Positions 37,009 to 45,175 of a stretch of 64,000 bases of DNA are shown here, piece by piece. The number at the start of each line of letters is the position of its first letter. Position 1 is the stretch's first letter. Under the pieces are notes generated by a model, which was not told the DNA's origin, did no database searches, and saw only the letters and a program-made list of their open reading frames with translations. Location: assembly GCF_003865365.1 (NCBI RefSeq), contig NZ_RQVR01000010.1:322-64321 (forward strand), given 5' to 3'. The stretch comes from Flavobacterium macacae (GTDB taxonomy: Bacteria; Bacteroidota; Bacteroidia; Flavobacteriales; Flavobacteriaceae). Both the position numbers and the translations under genes were made by a program.

Positions 37009-38882
37009 AACTGTTTTCCTTTTGCCTTAATATCCCTGATCTCCTGGATCCTTTTTTCCAGCATATGCAGCTCCTCATCCAGTCCGAATTTTTCAAACCA
37101 CATATCCTGCAGCTTTTTCCTGAGCACGGGCTCCCCTACCAGATCGATCGTCCTCTTGTAATTTTCATCCGGTAACGTGATCTCTTCATTCCCGAGGTAC
37201 TTGATAATGGAATTAAGCCTGTTCTTGGCGAAGTCGCCAATCAGGATGCCGTCCATGTAGAACGAGTCCGAAAACAGGGTGTGGATGTTCGCACCAAATG
37301 TTTCCTCCCTGTTGTTGTCCATGCCGTGAAAGATGATCTGATTATTTTCCATCTTCTCTATGAACAGGATATGTGATTTTGGCAGGTCGGAAGACAGGAA
37401 TGGCGTGTTTGCCGTAAAGATCAATTGAAGCGAATGCCCTTCGAAAAGCGCGCTCAGATAATTCAGCGTTATGTTGAAAAAGCGCCGCTGCCACTCAGGG
37501 TGGAATCCTGCATCGCCCTCATCTATAAGGATCACCAGGTGCTTGTTCAGCGTTGTATAATCATGGTTCTTTATGTGGTAGAACCTGGCCATCATTGACA
37601 GGTAGGACTGCTCCCCAGCACTTAGCGAACGCCATCTGAAATCAAAAAAGGTGCTTATGCCCTTCACTTCCATGTAGCCTTTCCTGAGCCGTTCAAATTC
37701 GAATTCCGTATCTGCATTAAGAGGAAGCTTCAAGTATTTGCTGTGTTGGCCTACCGGTAACAGGATGTTCCGCTCCAGGAGATCTTCAATAAACCGAATG
37801 AATTCTGGGACCGTCCTTGAAAGTTCCTGAAGCCTTGTAATATCCGCAACTCGACCGTCGTGCTCTACCTTGGCTTCCTGCATGGTGGCGAAGTATTCCA
37901 GCACGTATTCAGTGACGCTATCATAATTATCAGGATCGTTCAAGGGATGGTTGTAGGGATTGCTGCTGCTGTATTTCCGCTCGTCCAGCAGGTAATTTAC
38001 CAGCATGGCGTAGCAGAGGTCGTCCATCGTCGACAGGATCGCATCTTTTGGCTTTCGTTTCGAGATCTTATTTTCCAGAGCCTCCAGGATTGTGCCGACC
38101 AGGGAGTCTTTGTCGCTGGTGGAAGTAAAAAAAAGCGCGGATGTGCTATTGATTCCGATAAATAATTCCTCTGGCTTATTGAACGGAAGATTTGCAGACT
38201 CCCCGGAATTGAAGAACTGTATCGCTTTCGCAACCTCGCTGAGTTCCAGGTTTTCCAGGTCGCTAGATTGCAGCAGCACCTGTGCTCTTGACTCAATGTC
38301 CCTATTATCTTCCAGTATCCGCCTTCTTTCGGCAGCCATAAGGCCGGTTGTGGAAATGTCCCGAAGGCCCTGCCAGTTGGTGGAATCCGCTCCGTACTCA
38401 AGGAAGTAATTGTAATAGATATAGTCCGCACGGGAGAGATCACCGGTAAATCGGAAGCCGTCCATACCAACCAGCTCGCCATAGGTCTCCTTTTCAAAAA
38501 GGCCCGTCTCGTCTTTTAGATTGCAGGGATAGCTTTGGGGCTCAATGATGCGGAACTGCTCTTTGCCATCTTTGAAAATCGAATATGCGAACAGGTCGTC
38601 CTGGACATTTGCCTCAAGTCCCCTGGGCATATTCGATTTGATATACTTGAGGATGCTGGATTTTCCCGCGCCGTTCTTCCCGATAATGGCGGTCACATTT
38701 TCAACATTGTGCTTTTTAAAGAAATCAGGAATATAGTCCTTGTTATGGATGATTACGAGGTCGCGCGTAGCGGCGTTTGGATCCGAAGACTCCCGCATTT
38801 CGATTACGAAGCGGGATGAAAGGTTTATCCCTGCGTTTCTCAGGTGGCCGGAGTTCTTGACCCATATGTAGTGTATCTGCAT
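37005..38882 (-). CDS. AAA/SMC-like ATPase, PtuA-like
   Basis: ATPase of 625 residues of the overcoming-lysogenization-defect/PtuA type. Walker A is GKNGAGKS at residues 68-75. The ABC-type signature SAGEQSYLSMMAR lies at about 415-427, and Walker B is ILIDEGDAGFHPEWQRRF at about 450-467, with Asp-Glu followed by the GFHPEWQ motif common in this group. A distinct insertion lies between the halves. It is the first gene of a pair with the HNH nuclease and would regulate or activate it by ATP binding or depletion (inference from Septu). Confidence 0.85.
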   Translation of the reverse strand: MQIHYIWVKNSGHLRNAGINLSSRFVIEMRESSDPNAATRDLVIIHNKDYIPDFFKKHNVENVTAIIGKNGAGKSSILKYIKSNMPRGLEANVQDDLFAYSIFKDGKEQFRIIEPQSYPCNLKDETGLFEKETYGELVGMDGFRFTGDLSRADYIYYNYFLEYGADSTNWQGLRDISTTGLMAAERRRILEDNRDIESRAQVLLQSSDLENLELSEVAKAIQFFNSGESANLPFNKPEELFIGINSTSALFFTSTSDKDSLVGTILEALENKISKRKPKDAILSTMDDLCYAMLVNYLLDERKYSSSNPYNHPLNDPDNYDSVTEYVLEYFATMQEAKVEHDGRVADITRLQELSRTVPEFIRFIEDLLERNILLPVGQHSKYLKLPLNADTEFEFERLRKGYMEVKGISTFFDFRWRSLSAGEQSYLSMMARFYHIKNHDYTTLNKHLVILIDEGDAGFHPEWQRRFFNITLNYLSALFEGHSLQLIFTANTPFLSSDLPKSHILFIEKMENNQIIFHGMDNNREETFGANIHTLFSDSFYMDGILIGDFAKNRLNSIIKYLGNEEITLPDENYKRTIDLVGEPVLRKKLQDMWFEKFGLDEELHMLEKRIQEIRDIKAKGKQL

Positions 38883-39004
38883 CAGTGTTCTGCTTTGGTT
38901 TACAGGACAAAAATATTACATTATTTTGAAATAGCAGCATCCCTAAAATACTGCAAATCACTGCAGATATAGCTTCCTTTATTAGGGTCAAGCGCAACCG
39001 TGTC

Positions 39005-40201
39005 CTAGTAACTCCTTACTTTCCTTATAATTTTTTCAAGTGCCTCAATGGCAATTTCCTTGTCACGGTCCTCCGCGGCGTACGATTTGCTGCGGATGGA
39101 GTCGTACGACAGGTCGTCCTTGTGCTGGGTCGACAGATGTGGCACTATGCTTTTGAAGACCTCAGTCATCGACTTGGCGATCAGCAGCCGGCTCTCGTCG
39201 GCAGCCCTGATGATAATTGCAATCTGATCAGCTGATAGCCTGCAGAGCACCTTTAGCGGCTTGGCATTGATTGAAGCCGCCTCATCCTCACCTGGGCCTG
39301 TTCCCATCGGAAGTACCCGCAGGCGCAGGCTGTTCTCAAGATAGCGAACCTCGGAGCGGAACCATTTGCCAAGCAGTGTGGAAAGTTTCTTCCGTCTCGG
39401 ATTTAGGATCACTCCCTTCCTTATCTGCTTTTGGAGGAACTCCTTGAAGTGGTACGATAGATTCTCGATCTTCTCGCCAGCGCCATCAATGCTGTTAACC
39501 TTTTCTGCAATGCAACCGGTATAGAATTTGAGATACGACCTGCTGTTGAAATTCATATAGATCAGCAGGTCGTCAAGTCCTGAAGCATCATGCTGTGCGC
39601 CTTTGAAAAATATTTCCAGTTCCTTTATCAAGCCTTTCCTGTAGTATAGTTCCCTGAAGGTAGCCCTGCTGCCTCGCTTGGAATTCAGGAATGACGATAG
39701 GTTCTTGAACACGATCTCCGCGGCAGGCAGCTGGCCGCTATCGGATGCGGCGCTTTCCCTTATCCTGTCAAGCCTTGCCTGCAGTTTTTTCCTTGCAATT
39801 GCAAGATACGTGGCCGGTACCCGATTCTTACTGCTCAGGTAGCTTGGAAAGTGCTTGTCAAGAAAAGTCAGCATCTCATCCAGCCCGGTTATGACCTCTT
39901 GCATGGTACCGTTCAGATCCCCACGCTCAAATTCAGGGTTGCCCAGGTTCTGGACGGCCATATCGAGCAGGGCGGTCAATGCAAAATGGTAGTTCTGCAC
40001 CAAGGTCGTTATCTTTCTCCTTGACCTCAACTCGAATACCTGCGCATTTAACTGGATCCGTATGTTCACTAAACGCCCTTCAAATTCCTTGCGGATAGCC
40101 TCGGATTGCTCTGGGGTCAGATTACCTACGTTATTTTTCTTCGGATTGAGGTCGTGCATCAATGTCTGGTCAAGCCATTCCAAAAGATAGGTCCTAGTCA
40201 T
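39005..40201 (-). CDS. conserved mobile-element protein of unknown function, 398 residues
   Basis: All-helical cytoplasmic protein with no signal peptide. I recognise a family found in Bacteroidetes elements but know no function. Segment FRELYYRKGLIKELEIFF (about residues 198-215) and the following FNSRSYLKFYTG are weakly like the RteC family of conjugation regulators. The last 70 residues are the best conserved part: LSADQIAIIIRAADESRLL, then FKSIVPHLST and SKSYAAEDRDKEIAIEALEKII. This end looks like a helix-rich nucleic-acid or partner-binding domain. Downstream of araC-like gene by 58 bases on the same strand. Confidence 0.6.
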   Translation of the reverse strand: MTRTYLLEWLDQTLMHDLNPKKNNVGNLTPEQSEAIRKEFEGRLVNIRIQLNAQVFELRSRRKITTLVQNYHFALTALLDMAVQNLGNPEFERGDLNGTMQEVITGLDEMLTFLDKHFPSYLSSKNRVPATYLAIARKKLQARLDRIRESAASDSGQLPAAEIVFKNLSSFLNSKRGSRATFRELYYRKGLIKELEIFFKGAQHDASGLDDLLIYMNFNSRSYLKFYTGCIAEKVNSIDGAGEKIENLSYHFKEFLQKQIRKGVILNPRRKKLSTLLGKWFRSEVRYLENSLRLRVLPMGTGPGEDEAASINAKPLKVLCRLSADQIAIIIRAADESRLLIAKSMTEVFKSIVPHLSTQHKDDLSYDSIRSKSYAAEDRDKEIAIEALEKIIRKVRSY

Positions 40202-40259
40202 GATCTTTCATTTTAATATTCAAAATGATAATGCCGCGTAAGTTCGATCTGCAAAATTG

Positions 40260-41132
40260 CTATAGGGCCGAACGAAATTCCGACGGGGTATGCCCGCTGT
40301 GCTTTTTGAAAAAATTGCTGAAGAAGGCCGGGTTGCTGAAATTTAATTCTTCTGATATCGCAAGCACGGTCATATCCTTTTGCAAAAGCGTTCTCGCATG
40401 GCCGATAACCGCATCCTCGATACATCGCTTTGCCGTCTTGCCAGTGACAGACTTCACTGTCTTGTTAAGGTGTCCCATCGTAATGAATAGCGAGTCAGCA
40501 TAGAAGGCTACATCGTGATGTGTTTTAGATTTCGTTTCAACCAGGTGAAGGAATTCCATGGTCAGCCTTTCCTTGCGGCCGCGTCGCGCATTGACATAAA
40601 GGCCGTGGCAATGGAATAAATTTGCGACCTCGTAAATGAACAGATTGAAGCTGAATTGCAGCAGTTCTTTCTTGAAAGGCGATTGCAGTACAGACGGCAC
40701 ATGCATATGCTTTTTCAATAGCTTCAAGTGCAGGATCACCAATCTCATTTCTCCAACAGGGAGCGTCATCAGTGTCGGCTCATCAGCGATAAAGAAATCA
40801 AAGTATCCTGCATGGGGGCTTCTGAGGCTGTTCTCGGAAGCGAATCCACTCGTATAGCTTATTCCTGAGAGCACGGTACCGATTTCAAGTGACGTCACCT
40901 TGCCCACTTTGCTGATCGGGGCGACAACCAGGCTGCCCTTAGGCAGCACGAAGTCTTTTTGATTGATCCTTACCTGCAGCGACCCGCTGCCGACGATAAG
41001 TATTGTGAATCGCCAAGCCACAAACAATTGCTGCGCCTCTTCCAACGTTGCGGGAATCGACTCGTATACAACAAGATCCGGACCTTCGGAATATCGTATG
41101 CCCGGTGGGCATGCAGTACCTGCTTTTCCCAT
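40260..41132 (-). CDS. AraC family transcriptional regulator
   Basis: Transcription factor of 290 residues. The N-terminal half is a cupin-like sensing domain (RFTILIVGSGSLQVRIN, about residues 41-57, then KGSLVVAPISKVG). The C-terminal 100 residues hold the double helix-turn-helix: HDVAFYADSLFITMGHLNKTVKSVTG, and the second HTH ending FSNPAFFSNFFKKHSGHTPSEFR, the typical AraC closing motif. The ATG at 41132 follows the small membrane protein gene by four bases, so it is the third gene of an operon with that gene and the lipoprotein gene. Confidence 0.88.
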   Translation of the reverse strand: MGKAGTACPPGIRYSEGPDLVVYESIPATLEEAQQLFVAWRFTILIVGSGSLQVRINQKDFVLPKGSLVVAPISKVGKVTSLEIGTVLSGISYTSGFASENSLRSPHAGYFDFFIADEPTLMTLPVGEMRLVILHLKLLKKHMHVPSVLQSPFKKELLQFSFNLFIYEVANLFHCHGLYVNARRGRKERLTMEFLHLVETKSKTHHDVAFYADSLFITMGHLNKTVKSVTGKTAKRCIEDAVIGHARTLLQKDMTVLAISEELNFSNPAFFSNFFKKHSGHTPSEFRSAL

Positions 41133-41136
41133 GACG

Positions 41137-41394
41137 TCAGGCTTTGCCTTTTTCTAACGATACGACCATAAGCACTATCGTTGTAAACGATAGATTTGAC
41201 AGCGTTGCACAGAAAAGCAGCCATCCCAGAAATCGTATGCTGTGGAAGGATACCTCTCCGTTGGCAGCATAACCCGTAATCTGGTCGTAGGAGAGCAACT
41301 GTGCAGTGAAGCACAGGCATACGCCATTGATTATAATGAGCAGGCTGCAGACGAGGGACTTGACCCGCGGCTCGTTTTTCAATAACTTGAACAT
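41137..41394 (-). CDS. small two-helix membrane protein
   Basis: Protein of 85 residues from the ATG at 41394 (a longer reading to 41601 is out of keeping and overlaps the lipoprotein gene). Two hydrophobic helices lie at about 13-33 (LVCSLLIIINGVCLCFTAQLL) and 55-78 (LGWLLFCATLSNLSFTTIVLMV) joined by a short polar loop, so both ends are on the cytoplasmic side. It begins two bases before the end of the lipoprotein gene's neighbour region (one-base gap) and four bases before the AraC gene. No family recognised. Confidence 0.6.
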   Translation of the reverse strand: MFKLLKNEPRVKSLVCSLLIIINGVCLCFTAQLLSYDQITGYAANGEVSFHSIRFLGWLLFCATLSNLSFTTIVLMVVSLEKGKA

Positions 41395-41395
41395 A

Positions 41396-42130
41396 TCATT
41401 TGGCTGAAGAGGCCTTGAGGGCCAAACCGGCAATGGCTGCTTTCTTGACTGCAGAGACCGGATTCTCCATACTTCCCTCTGCGGACCCGGCGATATTGCC
41501 CACCGAGGTTTCCCAGTCCTTGTCCTTCCGCTTTTTTGAGCGGTAGAGGGAGTGGCGGACGATTGAGGCCGTAACAAGCATTTTTTCCTTGTCTGCAGCA
41601 CTGAGATCAGCAGTGCCAGACACTCCTGCCTCGTAGCTCACTATGTGGCTGTAAATTTCCTCATACCCATCCTTTTCATGAAGGAAGATGTAGTTCAGGA
41701 AGCCCGCCATGCTGGCTTTTGCACTTGTACTCATTTGCGAGTTCTCGATGACAGTTCCGGCCCTTTCCATCGGAGCGTCAAGGATCAAAGTTATTGATGG
41801 GGCAGATACTTGTAGGCCCTGGTCAAGTTCCAATCCCCCAAAACCGTCGTTTGCCGAAATTATGGATTCTACATGGGTGCTGATTGAATCGATATCCTGG
41901 CCTTGGTAGGCTCCCCTTTCATAAAGCGCAAGGATATCGTTGTGGGCATTCCCATAGGCATCGTACGGATTTGCGGTATTATGCGGCAATTCCGCCTGGC
42001 CCTTAAATGATGCCGACAGCATTTGGGAGCTTCCTGGGCTGCCCTCATGTTGTGTCAAGATATTATCTTCTGTATCACATGAGACAGCAAAAGCCGATAG
42101 GATGATTATCCAAAGTGAAATATTTTTCAT
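41396..42130 (-). CDS. lipoprotein of unknown function
   Basis: Protein of 244 residues from the ATG at 42130; the lipoprotein signal is MKNISLWIIILSAFAVSC with lipid-bearing Cys18. An in-frame TTG at 42172 would hide this signal. The mature protein is helical; the segments YEEIYSHIVSYEAGVSG, MLVTASIVRHSLYRSKKRKDKDW and WETSVGNIAGSAEG are reminiscent of small Bacteroidetes lipoproteins of unknown role. The C-terminus is Ala-rich (KKAAIAGLALKA). It is the first gene of an operon with the small membrane protein and AraC genes, divergent from the membrane TPR-AraC gene. Confidence 0.7.
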   Translation of the reverse strand: MKNISLWIIILSAFAVSCDTEDNILTQHEGSPGSSQMLSASFKGQAELPHNTANPYDAYGNAHNDILALYERGAYQGQDIDSISTHVESIISANDGFGGLELDQGLQVSAPSITLILDAPMERAGTVIENSQMSTSAKASMAGFLNYIFLHEKDGYEEIYSHIVSYEAGVSGTADLSAADKEKMLVTASIVRHSLYRSKKRKDKDWETSVGNIAGSAEGSMENPVSAVKKAAIAGLALKASSAK

Positions 42131-42465
42131 GGTATGGTCTTTTAAAATGTTATTGAATACTTTTTCTTTCAATTCATTTTACCCGGGTAAGCAGAATTTC
42201 CATCGGAGTGCAATCCGATATTTTGCTTTTGAATTCGATACAAATCTATTCGGGGCAGATGTGTCCTGCAACCGTATTGATTGGCATTTACGGCATTTAC
42301 ACTGTGGATTTCGTGAAAATATGTACCACTTTTTCCCGTTTTTCCCGCTGGTCTGCACGATTGTTTTACATTTGCGCCGGCAATTCCCAAATGGCCAAAT
42401 CCGTCGTGCCGGCAACATGTTTCCTGTCTGGAATCCAGGGCGATGCGACATAAACCAACCTGCAA
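42131..42465. promoter_or_regulatory. 335-bp divergent control region
   Basis: No gene is seen. Divergent -7 elements are present: CAAATCTA at 42241-42248 (minus strand TAGATTTG, toward the lipoprotein gene) and TACATTTG at 42367-42374 (toward the TPR-AraC gene). The -33 partners are poor, as often for promoters needing an activator. The stretch 42285-42345 is rich in TTTAC and TTTTTCCCG repeats. An AraC-type protein is encoded on each side and both may bind here. Confidence 0.45.
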
Positions 42466-44151
42466 ATGATTAAGAATATTCCGACACTGCTGCTGCTGCT
42501 GGCGGTTGTCAATGTCGTCTCGGCTCAGAAAAAAGAATTTACCGATTCCCTCACGGGAAGGAGCCTCGATTACCTCTTTCAAAGGATCGAGGATGCGGAA
42601 AGCGGAAGTCCGCTACAGGCCCTGTACCTGAAATCCTTCCTTCAAAGGGCAAAGTCTGGACGAAATTGGGAAGATAGGATCGACGGCTATAAGAATTATG
42701 TCCATCATTCCGATGAAAGGCTCAAGCTGACCTACGCAGACAGTATGGTCCATGCAGCCAAGATGTCCCATGACAATGCCCTGATAGGTTCGGCATACCT
42801 TTCCAAGGGAATCGTATACTACGGCCAGAAGAAAAACGACCTGGCATTGGACAACTACCTGATTGCAAACAATTATATATCAAAGTCCAAGGAACCGTAC
42901 CTGGTATACAAGGTGAAATACAACATCGCCCAGATCAAGTACTATTTGGGATTCTATGACGAAGCCATTTCACTTTTCAACGAGTGCGCAAAATTTTTCA
43001 AGGGCAGCGATTCCAGGGGCTATCTGAATTCACTGCACTGCCTGGGGCTCTGCTACAACAGGGTCGGCGACCTGGGACTTTGCTCCCAGACAAATGCCCT
43101 GGGGATTGCCGAAGGACAAAGGCTGAAAAATTTTGATATGGTTGCCTATTTTGAGCATTCGGAAGGCATCAACCAATACTTCATGCATAACTACGCACTG
43201 GCAATCAAAAAGATCAATGGTGCGCTTCCGGAAATCGCGCGCAATGGGGATTTTGCAAACCAGACGGTAGGCAAATTCTACATAGGCAAATGCCACTGGG
43301 CTCTGGACCGCAGGGATAAGGCGGTCGGATACTTTCAGCAGGTGGATATGGTTTTCAAGGAAAGGAACTACATACGGCCGGACCTGCGCGAGAATTACGA
43401 ATTGCTGATCAGGCATTACAAATCCACCGGAAAACTTTCCAATCAGCTTTATTACATCGATAGGCTCATCAAGGCCGACAGCGTGCTTTCCACCTCTTTC
43501 AAGTATCTCTCGGGCAGGATCCACAAGGATTATGATACCAAGGAGCTGCTGGATGAGAAGAAGGAGATTCTGGAAGCCCTCAAGGCCAGGCGGCACAATG
43601 ACAATATTGCGCTGGCGGTAATTTCCATGCTTTTCCTTTGCCTTGTCGCAATAACCTACTGGTATCTGAAAAGAAAGGTCCAGTATAGGAAAAGGTTTGA
43701 GGAGCTGATGCGCGACAAGGAAGAGCATATGAAACTGGAGGAAAGGAAACTTTCCGCAAGGGCGCCATTCGACGTAAATGAAAAGGCGTCGGCCTTGATG
43801 CTGAAACACCTCTCCCGCTTCGAGAAGGAAAAGGGGTTTCTTGACAGGGATCTTACACTTGTGAAGCTCGCGGCCTCGTTTGGCTCCAATACAAAATACC
43901 TCTCAAAGGTTATCTTCCAATACAGGGGGATAAAATTTGTCGACTATGTCAACGAACTTCGCGTGCTTTACATTATCGGCCTGATACGCAACGAAAGGAA
44001 TTACAGGAACTATACCAATGAGGCGCTTGCGGAAGAGGCTGGTTTCAGCAGTACGCAGCGTTTCGTAAAAGCGTTCACCAAGAAGACAAAGATCTCACCG
44101 AGCTATTTCCTCCAGCAGATAAGGAAAGGCGATGCAGATGAATGCTCATGA
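42466..44151 (+). CDS. membrane-anchored TPR protein with C-terminal AraC HTH domain
   Basis: One-piece sensor-regulator of 561 residues. A signal peptide (MIKNIPTLLLLLAVVNVVSA) leads into a periplasmic region of tetratricopeptide repeats (about residues 90-340; for example LIGSAYLSKGIVYYGQKKNDLALDNY). A membrane helix follows at about 379-398 (IALAVISMLFLCLVAITYWY), then a coiled coil, and a cytoplasmic AraC HTH domain (about 440-555, EKGFLDRDLTLVKLAASFGSNTKYLSKVI and FSSTQRFVKAFTKKTKISPSYFL). This plan lets a periplasmic signal reach DNA without a kinase. It is divergent from the lipoprotein operon. Confidence 0.85.
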   Translation: MIKNIPTLLLLLAVVNVVSAQKKEFTDSLTGRSLDYLFQRIEDAESGSPLQALYLKSFLQRAKSGRNWEDRIDGYKNYVHHSDERLKLTYADSMVHAAKMSHDNALIGSAYLSKGIVYYGQKKNDLALDNYLIANNYISKSKEPYLVYKVKYNIAQIKYYLGFYDEAISLFNECAKFFKGSDSRGYLNSLHCLGLCYNRVGDLGLCSQTNALGIAEGQRLKNFDMVAYFEHSEGINQYFMHNYALAIKKINGALPEIARNGDFANQTVGKFYIGKCHWALDRRDKAVGYFQQVDMVFKERNYIRPDLRENYELLIRHYKSTGKLSNQLYYIDRLIKADSVLSTSFKYLSGRIHKDYDTKELLDEKKEILEALKARRHNDNIALAVISMLFLCLVAITYWYLKRKVQYRKRFEELMRDKEEHMKLEERKLSARAPFDVNEKASALMLKHLSRFEKEKGFLDRDLTLVKLAASFGSNTKYLSKVIFQYRGIKFVDYVNELRVLYIIGLIRNERNYRNYTNEALAEEAGFSSTQRFVKAFTKKTKISPSYFLQQIRKGDADECS

Positions 44152-44206
44152 TCCGGTAGTGGGACAGAAACCTCAGTGCCTATCTCTTTCGAAGACCGCC
44201 CGACGT

Positions 44207-44232
44207 ATCAGATTGTTTTTCCGAAATCTGAT
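44207..44232 (+). other. short hairpin after the TPR-AraC gene
   Basis: ATCAGATT pairs with AATCTGAT around a ten-base T-rich loop. There is no following T run, so it is only a weak terminator candidate. Confidence 0.3.
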
Positions 44233-44303
44233 TAATTCGTTCTCATTATGCGCAATAATTCAGGTATTGCGTTGCCCTAGCAAATGTTTGTAATCTCTTA
44301 CGA

Positions 44304-45080
44304 TTATCTTTTCCGCTGGCCAAATTCCGTCCTTAGCGCAGAGAAATCTTCCCTGATTCCCTGTAGGAGGTCCTTGACACTCATTACGCCCAGATCGTCC
44401 TGTTCGAATTCTTTTGTCGCAATGCTGCACGCATAACGCCAGATTTCAAGCACCTCGGAAGCCTTTACCTCATAAGGCTCATAGACTGTGTTGTCAGATT
44501 TGGCTACAAACAAATTCTTGCCTTTTCTGACAAGGCGCTTGTAGGCAATCCCGTTGGTTTTCGTCACAATGATGTAGGTCTTGCCGTCCACTACATCCCT
44601 CAGGCGCTCGATATATTCACCGACGACGAATGAACCTTCCTTGTGCGGAGGCATTGAATCCCCGCTTACAGGAAATGCACGGTATTTCCCATTTCTTAAA
44701 AAAGGAAGGGAGATATGCTGCAGTGCTTCTATGAATTCCGGATCACTATATCCTGCAAGATAGCCCGCACGCGCCTTTTCCGGAATAATCTCAATCCTGT
44801 TCTCGCCATTGCTGTCAACGGTGATCGGAAGCAGTATCCTGTTCTCTTCCAGCTGCAGCAGATCCTCATACGGCACACGCCGGATATCAAATGACAGTAA
44901 CAGGTCTATGCTGACAAAATAAAAGCGTGAAATTTTTTGAAGGCAGTCCAGCGGCGGGTCTGTGGTTGCTTCATACTTCGCGTAACGTTCACGCGATATC
45001 TTCAACGCATCCGCTACCTTTTGCTGTGTCAGATTGTGCTTTACACGAAGGTATCTGAGATTATCGGAAAATATAGACAT
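44304..45080 (-). CDS. XRE-S24 (LexA/CI-like) repressor
   Basis: Regulator of 258 residues with an N-terminal XRE helix-turn-helix (LTQQKVADALKISRERYAKYE, about residues 17-37) and a C-terminal S24 peptidase domain. The catalytic Ser lies in GDSMPPHKEGS and the Lys in GIAYKRLV, as in LexA and CI. A possible self-cleavage site of the Ala-Gly type occurs at RAGYLAG in the linker. It is divergent from dinB-dnaE with candidate operators between, so it probably represses that cassette and itself until DNA damage triggers cleavage (inference from the family). Confidence 0.85.
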   Translation of the reverse strand: MSIFSDNLRYLRVKHNLTQQKVADALKISRERYAKYEATTDPPLDCLQKISRFYFVSIDLLLSFDIRRVPYEDLLQLEENRILLPITVDSNGENRIEIIPEKARAGYLAGYSDPEFIEALQHISLPFLRNGKYRAFPVSGDSMPPHKEGSFVVGEYIERLRDVVDGKTYIIVTKTNGIAYKRLVRKGKNLFVAKSDNTVYEPYEVKASEVLEIWRYACSIATKEFEQDDLGVMSVKDLLQGIREDFSALRTEFGQRKR

Positions 45081-45087
45081 ATGTTAA

Positions 45088-45144
45088 TGGTAATATAATT
45101 CACAACAAATATAATATTCTTTGGTAATATCGTTCCTAATTTTG
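45088..45144. promoter_or_regulatory. divergent promoters and candidate operators of the S24-dinB region
   Basis: The 9-base sequence TGGTAATAT occurs twice (45088-45096 and 45122-45130). Between the copies is CAAATATA (45106-45113), which on the minus strand is TATATTTG, a -7 element toward the repressor gene. TAATTTTG at 45137-45144 fits the -7 element toward dinB. The repeats thus flank the repressor promoter and lie just upstream of the dinB promoter, as expected for operator sites. Confidence 0.5.
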
Positions 45145-45175
45145 CAAATATCTTTTTACTTCAAAATTTTAAATT

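Noticed and set aside
41394..41601. N-terminal extension of the small membrane protein
   Set aside because: It is rich in Arg, Pro and Ser and is the shadow of the lipoprotein gene in another frame; ATG at 41394 gives a clean two-helix protein.
43030..43809. 259-residue open frame opposite the TPR-AraC gene
   Set aside because: Complement of the TPR and membrane segments; composition is that of an antisense shadow.
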